Positions 7,158 through 10,418 of a DNA stretch of 10,418 nucleotides are shown here, piece after piece. Both the position numbers and the translations under genes were made by a program. Position 1 is the first letter of the stretch, and each line of letters opens with the position of its first letter. The stretch comes from Lachnospiraceae bacterium UBA1755. GTDB taxonomy: Bacteria > Bacillota > Clostridia > Lachnospirales > Lachnospiraceae. The stretch lies in contig DCHJ01000039.1 of assembly GCA_002314805.1 (NCBI GenBank), positions 1 to 10,418 of the forward strand, read 5' to 3'. The notes under the pieces were generated by a model. It ran no database searches, was not told the origin of the DNA, and saw nothing but the letters and a program-made list of their open reading frames with translations.

Positions 7158-8669
7158 TTATTCTTTTGGCCCGAGTATCATGGTCCCGAATGAACCGGGC
7201 TGATGAAAGGATCTCGACTGAGCAGGCAGCAGTGCCCAGCTCAGGTAATGCGTGGACAGACCGTCAGTAGCACATTTGCAGCAGTTACCGGACAGAGTCA
7301 TACCCTCTTCAAGAGAATAATCCTTAAAAAACAGCCGGATGATACTGACCGGTATAGTCCAGTAGGCCTCCCATCCGGAATCATTGCGCATTGTCTTTAC
7401 ATCATAGTACGGACTCTCATCCTCAGTATCCATCAGTATACGTATACGATCGTGTATATATTCTCCGAATCCGCAGTATATTGCACCGTTGGGATTGATG
7501 CCCACGTTGAAATAGCCGGACTGACTGTCAAGAGGCCGGAAAAAGAATTCCGTGTAGCTGTCGAAGTATATCGGGCGATTTGGCTTGTCATAACGGGCCA
7601 TGATCCGGTTTTCCCTGATCCTGGCGTGGAGCATCAGGCTGCTTTTATTCCATGCGATCTGGTATTCTGTATGAATATTGGGGGTATTGCCCCAATGGAG
7701 ATCATTGAGCACGAGGAAGGGGACTCTGTCCCAGTTTTCATCCTCCATATAGGTGATGGTGTAATTTTTCTGTTCATAACGGTTCGCGTTAAGAGATCCC
7801 GCATACTGGGTGGGAGTCATGCCGGAATACTTTCGGAAACGATTGGAAAAGTAGTGTACATTGTCAAAACCAACCATATCAGCTATCTCGGTAAAAGTAT
7901 GTCCGCCCTCTTCAATAAGACGTTTTGCTTCATCGATCCTGTACTGCGACATATATGCGATTATTGAGCTTCCGGTGTATTCATTGAAGCAGCGTTCGAT
8001 AAGTGACACGCTCAGACTCAGGGCATCCGCAATATCATTGAGAGTGATCTTCTCTGCGATGTGCTGATGAATATAGCTGAGCACCTGCATCGAAAGAGCT
8101 TCCTTTCTGGGAGAGATACCGGATTCCGTCTCGCGTGCTGAGAGCAGGGCAAGGTTTTCCCTGCGATAGCTGCTGATAAGAAACAGTTCAAGGTAGTTCT
8201 TTATGACCTGGTCACCGGCAAAACCGGCATCCTTCTGCAGGACTACCCCCGATTTCTGAGAAAAGTCAAAGGTACGTTCCAGCTCAGAAGCGATGGCGCT
8301 GAGGTAATGGCGTTCATCCTGGTGAGTATTGCACAGTCTCTCATTAAAATGCTCCATCAGAGGACTCGTACATTCAAAAGACAATATAAAAACAAAGCCA
8401 GACTGGTGTTCAGACTCATAGGTATCGATGAAATCACGGAATTTATAAGAGACTGACGGCGTGAGAAACAGGGTATCACCCGGCTGGAGGATATGATTGA
8501 AATCCGAATGATCGGTCCTGAGGGATACATAACCGCGTACGACATGGATAAACGCCCATGATCCGTGGCATTGTTCCAGATTTACAAACTCGGAAGTGGC
8601 ACGGAGATATCCCCCGTACCGTATGGCTTCCACTGAGAATGCACTGTCGAGTGTATAATATTTCGACAT
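7158..8669 (-). CDS. AraC-family regulator fused to a C-terminal CBM9-like sugar-binding domain
   Basis: 503 residues, against about 280-300 for a typical cupin-AraC regulator. Residues 10-100 form a cupin-like sensor (HVVRGYVSLRTD, LQPGDTLFLTPSVSYKF). Residues about 193-296 are a full AraC double HTH: LNDIADALSLSVSLIERCF (210-228), then FTEIADMVGFDNVHYFSNRF (259-278) and the closing KYSGMTPTQY (280-289). The extra 200 residues (about 303-500) are CBM9-like, with YQIAWNKSSLMLHARI (336-351), IYFDSYTEFFFRP (367-379), INPNGAIYC (391-399), HYLSW (474-478) and FGTMIL (494-499). The equivalent of W70 in the neighbouring free domain is Y368 or F369; W478 is kept. There is no signal peptide, so it is cytoplasmic. 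AGGAAGG lies nine bases before the ATG. It is divergent from the substrate-binding protein gene and probably controls it and the locus in response to intracellular sugar. The DNA-binding role is certain by family; the sensing role of the CBM is inferred. Confidence 0.9.
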   Translation of the reverse strand: MSKYYTLDSAFSVEAIRYGGYLRATSEFVNLEQCHGSWAFIHVVRGYVSLRTDHSDFNHILQPGDTLFLTPSVSYKFRDFIDTYESEHQSGFVFILSFECTSPLMEHFNERLCNTHQDERHYLSAIASELERTFDFSQKSGVVLQKDAGFAGDQVIKNYLELFLISSYRRENLALLSARETESGISPRKEALSMQVLSYIHQHIAEKITLNDIADALSLSVSLIERCFNEYTGSSIIAYMSQYRIDEAKRLIEEGGHTFTEIADMVGFDNVHYFSNRFRKYSGMTPTQYAGSLNANRYEQKNYTITYMEDENWDRVPFLVLNDLHWGNTPNIHTEYQIAWNKSSLMLHARIRENRIMARYDKPNRPIYFDSYTEFFFRPLDSQSGYFNVGINPNGAIYCGFGEYIHDRIRILMDTEDESPYYDVKTMRNDSGWEAYWTIPVSIIRLFFKDYSLEEGMTLSGNCCKCATDGLSTHYLSWALLPAQSRSFHQPGSFGTMILGPKE

Positions 8670-8700
8670 ATAAAAACACCTTCCTAAACCAATAAAGTAT

Positions 8701-8753
8701 CAGATATTATACAAATGGTGTTAGATGATTTATTTATATTGCTGGCAGATATT
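8701..8753. repeat. Direct repeat CAGATATT, candidate AraC half-sites
   Basis: CAGATATT occurs at 8701-8708 and 8746-8753, 45 bases apart (about four helical turns); the match continues as ATA after one inserted base in the second copy. The first copy overlaps the regulator -10 and the second lies between the -35 and -10 of the binding-protein promoter. AraC-family proteins usually bind direct repeats. An eight-base repeat can arise by chance in an AT-rich region, so this is a candidate only. A 13-base inverted repeat (ATATT-GAT-AATAT, 8749-8761) overlaps the second copy. Confidence 0.3.
8706..8711 (-). promoter_or_regulatory. Candidate -10 box of the AraC-CBM9 operon
   Basis: Read on the - strand this is a perfect TATAAT, 36 bases upstream of the regulator ATG. 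No good TTGACA-like -35 lies 16-18 bases further upstream, so the promoter may depend on an activator. One copy of the CAGATATT repeat overlaps it, which would allow autoregulation. Confidence 0.4.
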
Positions 8754-8768
8754 GATAATATTTATTAT
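8739..8768 (+). promoter_or_regulatory. Candidate promoter of the substrate-binding protein gene
   Basis: TTGCTG at 8739-8744 and TATTAT at 8763-8768 are separated by 18 bases. The -10 matches consensus at five of six positions and the -35 only at the first three, as expected for an activator-dependent promoter. It would give a leader of about 80 bases. Confidence 0.35.
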
Positions 8769-8779
8769 ACGTGCACAGG

Positions 8780-8812
8780 ATCCCGCTGTAAATCTTTTAA
8801 GAAGTTCGGGAT
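8780..8812 (+). promoter_or_regulatory. Possible leader hairpin upstream of the binding-protein gene
   Basis: ATCCCG (8780-8785) and CGGGAT (8807-8812) are perfectly complementary across a 21-base loop that itself contains TCTT-TT-AAGA. The hairpin would lie in the 5' leader, 25 bases before the ribosome binding site, without masking it. It does not match a riboswitch class I recognise. Confidence 0.25.
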
Positions 8813-8853
8813 GCTTTGTGACGCGCAGAAATTAACAGGAGGAAACAGAAATT

Positions 8854-10278
8854 ATGAAGAAAGTTATTGCTTTATTATTAGCAGCAGCAATGGTGATCAG
8901 CGTTGCAGCCTGCGGTGGAAGCGCAGCATCGGCTGATGCAGAAGCACCGAAGGCAGAAGCAGCAGCACCGGCAGCAAAGGAAGAAGCACCTGCAGCAGAT
9001 GAAGCAGCACCGGCAGCAGAGAGCACAGGATCAGGCAAGAAGCTCGATGTATCATTCTTCCGCGGCGGATACGCAGACATGTGGGACGAGCTCATCGAAC
9101 TCTACAAGACATACTATCCTGACGTAGAAGTAACAGCAGATATCTCAGACGATAATGACGTACGTGTAAGAGCACGTATGCTCGGAGATGATCAGCCGGA
9201 TCTTATCTTTATCTCAGGAACAGAAGAATTTGATGTAAACCAGGCAGCAGCATCAGGTCTTCTTTATGACCTTACAGATTTCTTCGCAAACGAGAATGCA
9301 GCAGACGGAAGAAAGCTGAGCGAGGTGATCAACGAGACAACAATAAAGAACGCAACACTTAACGGCGGAGTATACCTTCCATCGATCGCAACCTACTACG
9401 GCGGATGGTGGTACAACAAGAAGCTCTATGATGACAACGGCTGGACAGCACCGACGACATGGGATGAGTTCAAGGCACTTGCACCAAAGATGGTAGACGC
9501 AGGTGTTAACCCGTTCATCTATCAGGGACTCGGAGCTCAGGGCTACATGAACTGGGGCTACTTCTATCAGGCAATCGCAGCATGCGGCGGATATGATGCA
9601 TACAGAGCATGCTTCCTTGACCTTGAAGATGGTGCATGGACAAGCGATGCAGCACTCGAGGCAGCAAAGAGACTTGACGAGCTGGTAAAGAACGGCTGGT
9701 TATACGAAGGCTGTACAGGAATGGACTTCACACAGGCACAGATGGAGTTCGCCCAGAACAAGGCAGGTCTTATGCCCAACGGTTCATGGTTCGAGACAGA
9801 GATCAAGGACGTAATGGCAGACGGCTTCGAGCTTCAGATGATCCCGCTTCCTATGCAGGATAAGGATGGACATTCATTCATCACACAGTTCGGAACAGCA
9901 GTAAACATGGCAGCAGGAGCAAAGAACGTACAGGAAGCACTTGATTTCCTCGGCGTGATCTACTCAAAGGACGGACAGAAGATCATTGCAAAGTACGGTC
10001 AGACACCGGTAGTAACAGACCTTTCAACAGAAGAGCTTTCAGACATCTTCACACCGTGCACTCTTCAGGTTATCGAGCAGGCATCAAAGGGCAACGTAGT
10101 ATTCGTAAACAACTTCTGCGAGACATTCTACGTAGACCTCTATCAGGCACTTTGCGAGAACGGAGCAAACCTCATGCTCCAGGAGATCACACCGGAGGAG
10201 TTCTGTGAGAACATGGAGGCAGTAAGAGCAGACGTAGCATCACAGGATATTCCGAAGCTTTACACATATGATCACTGA
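8854..10278 (+). CDS. Sugar ABC transporter substrate-binding lipoprotein (SBP family 1/8 type)
   Basis: 474 residues. A lipoprotein signal peptide (MKKVIALLLAAAMVISVAAC) ends in the lipobox V17-A18-A19-C20, so the protein is lipid-anchored on the outer face of the membrane. Residues about 23-58 are an Ala/Glu/Pro-rich tether. The body has the standard carbohydrate SBP layout: strand KKLDVSFFRGG (62-72), MWDELIELYKTYYPDVEVT (76-94), QPDLIFISG (114-122), YYGGWWYNKKLYDDNGWTAP (181-200) with TWDEF (202-206), and KAGLMPNGSWFETEI (303-317) then FELQMIPLP (325-333). Aromatics in WGYFYQ (234-239) and GGWW could stack on sugar. Similarity in style to NgcE-type proteins is only an impression. AGGAGG lies 11 bases before the ATG. 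Codon choice is far more uniform (gca, aca, ctt, gac) than in the left-block genes, suggesting high expression. Permease and ATPase genes are not in the window. Confidence 0.92.
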   Translation: MKKVIALLLAAAMVISVAACGGSAASADAEAPKAEAAAPAAKEEAPAADEAAPAAESTGSGKKLDVSFFRGGYADMWDELIELYKTYYPDVEVTADISDDNDVRVRARMLGDDQPDLIFISGTEEFDVNQAAASGLLYDLTDFFANENAADGRKLSEVINETTIKNATLNGGVYLPSIATYYGGWWYNKKLYDDNGWTAPTTWDEFKALAPKMVDAGVNPFIYQGLGAQGYMNWGYFYQAIAACGGYDAYRACFLDLEDGAWTSDAALEAAKRLDELVKNGWLYEGCTGMDFTQAQMEFAQNKAGLMPNGSWFETEIKDVMADGFELQMIPLPMQDKDGHSFITQFGTAVNMAAGAKNVQEALDFLGVIYSKDGQKIIAKYGQTPVVTDLSTEELSDIFTPCTLQVIEQASKGNVVFVNNFCETFYVDLYQALCENGANLMLQEITPEEFCENMEAVRADVASQDIPKLYTYDH

Positions 10279-10295
10279 TAAGTGATAAAAAGAGA

Positions 10296-10311
10296 GCCCT
10301 TCAGAGAGGGC
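10296..10311 (+). other. Short hairpin just after the binding-protein stop
   Basis: GCCCT and AGGGC pair across a six-base loop, 17 bases after the TGA. No run of T follows, so it is not a standard intrinsic terminator. It may be part of an mRNA-stabilising or processing structure together with the next hairpin. Confidence 0.45.
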
Positions 10312-10318
10312 GATCAAA

Positions 10319-10348
10319 GCGGGTGGCTGTGGATAAGCGGTCACCCGC
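10319..10348 (+). other. Strong hairpin downstream of the binding-protein gene
   Basis: The arms GCGGGTGGCTGT (10319-10330) and GCGGTCACCCGC (10337-10348) form a continuous 12-pair stem with three G-U pairs and a six-base loop. The G-U pairs make it a better hairpin on the + strand transcript than on its complement. No T-tract follows. In many sugar transporter operons a stable hairpin between the binding-protein and permease genes protects the 3' end of the abundant binding-protein message; that role fits here by position. Confidence 0.55.
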
Positions 10349-10357
10349 ATATCATCT

Positions 10358-10418
10358 AAAGACGGGCGAAAGTCCAAAGACGGGCGAAAGCCAAAAGACG
10401 GGCGAAAGTCCAAAGACG
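10358..10418 (+). repeat. 18-bp tandem repeat, at least 3.4 copies, each a GAAA-loop mini-hairpin
   Basis: The unit aaagacgggcgaaagtcc occurs at 10358-10375 and 10394-10411. The variant aaagacgggcgaaagcca is at 10376-10393, and seven bases of a fourth unit reach the window end. In RNA, GGGC-GAAA-GUCC of units 1 and 3 folds into a four-pair stem capped by a GNRA-type tetraloop; unit 2 keeps three pairs (GGC/GCC). The period is a multiple of three and would encode Lys-Asp-Gly-Arg-Lys-Ser/Pro in one frame, but that frame has no start codon after its stop at 10334-10336. A non-coding intergenic array is therefore favoured. Confidence 0.75.

Larger units (their letters stand above)
8670..8853. promoter_or_regulatory. 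Divergent promoter region between regulator and binding-protein genes
   Basis: 184 bases, strongly AT-rich in the middle (8700-8770), carrying the start signals of both genes and candidate operators. It is the natural target of the AraC-CBM9 regulator because both transcripts begin here. Individual elements are listed separately. Confidence 0.7.

Noticed and set aside
7203..7967. 254-codon open frame on the + strand opposite the AraC gene
   Set aside because: It is antisense to the HTH and CBM part of a well-supported regulator, shows no family features, and has no convincing ribosome binding site. Long opposite-strand frames are common opposite biased coding sequence.
8832..9095. Ala/Ser-rich open frame on the - strand over the lipoprotein start
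   Set aside because: It merely mirrors the repetitive tether codons of the lipoprotein gene and would run into the divergent promoter.
10296..10311. Intrinsic terminator for the binding-protein gene
   Set aside because: The five-pair stem is followed by gatcaaagc with no T-run, so it does not meet the usual pattern; it is listed only as a hairpin.
10358..10418. CRISPR array
   Set aside because: The 18-bp units are directly contiguous with no unique spacers, and the unit is shorter than CRISPR repeats.
1..10418. Insertion sequence, phage or integrative element
   Set aside because: No transposase, integrase, terminal inverted repeats or target duplications are seen, and gene content is coherent metabolic cargo.

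Overview
This window looks like part of a carbohydrate-utilisation locus from a Gram-positive anaerobe of the Clostridia, most plausibly a gut or rumen member of the Lachnospiraceae. The signs are AGGAGG-type ribosome binding sites, a solute-binding lipoprotein with an Ala/Glu/Pro-rich tether, a DUF624 (YesL-like) membrane protein, an AraC regulator and a balanced base composition. This is inference from sequence style and gene content; there is no rRNA or other marker gene.

Left block, + strand, 1-6526: the 3' tail of an upstream coding region, a DUF624/YesL-type membrane protein, a 268-residue protein with the strand pattern of a complete (beta/alpha)8 barrel, a 718-residue beta-propeller-like protein, and an 840-residue glycosidase-like protein (helical N-domain, hexosaminidase/glucuronidase-type alpha/beta domain, barrel with a Cys cluster, helical C-domain). 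All run in one direction with short gaps, each with a ribosome binding site. None of the three soluble proteins has a signal peptide, so they should work in the cytoplasm on imported oligosaccharide.

Middle block, - strand, 6527-8669: a two-gene operon. The first gene encodes an AraC-family regulator (cupin, then double HTH) with an extra C-terminal CBM9-like carbohydrate-binding domain. The second encodes a free-standing, leaderless CBM9-like protein that is clearly a paralogue of that domain. Its stop codon abuts the stop codon of the convergent 840-residue gene with no base between. This regulator/free-domain pair is the most unusual feature of the window.

Right block, + strand, 8854-10278: a sugar ABC transporter substrate-binding lipoprotein transcribed divergently from the regulator, with a 184-bp AT-rich divergent promoter region between them. 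It is followed by hairpins and an 18-bp tandem repeat that runs off the window edge. Permease genes would be expected beyond the edge but are not seen.

Proposed working model (inference): the lipoprotein and unseen permeases import a glycan fragment; the barrel, propeller and glycosidase-like proteins process it in the cytoplasm; the AraC-CBM9 regulator senses the intracellular sugar and controls the divergent promoter and probably the left operon; and the free CBM9 protein buffers the ligand or modulates the regulator. The substrate cannot be named from the sequence.
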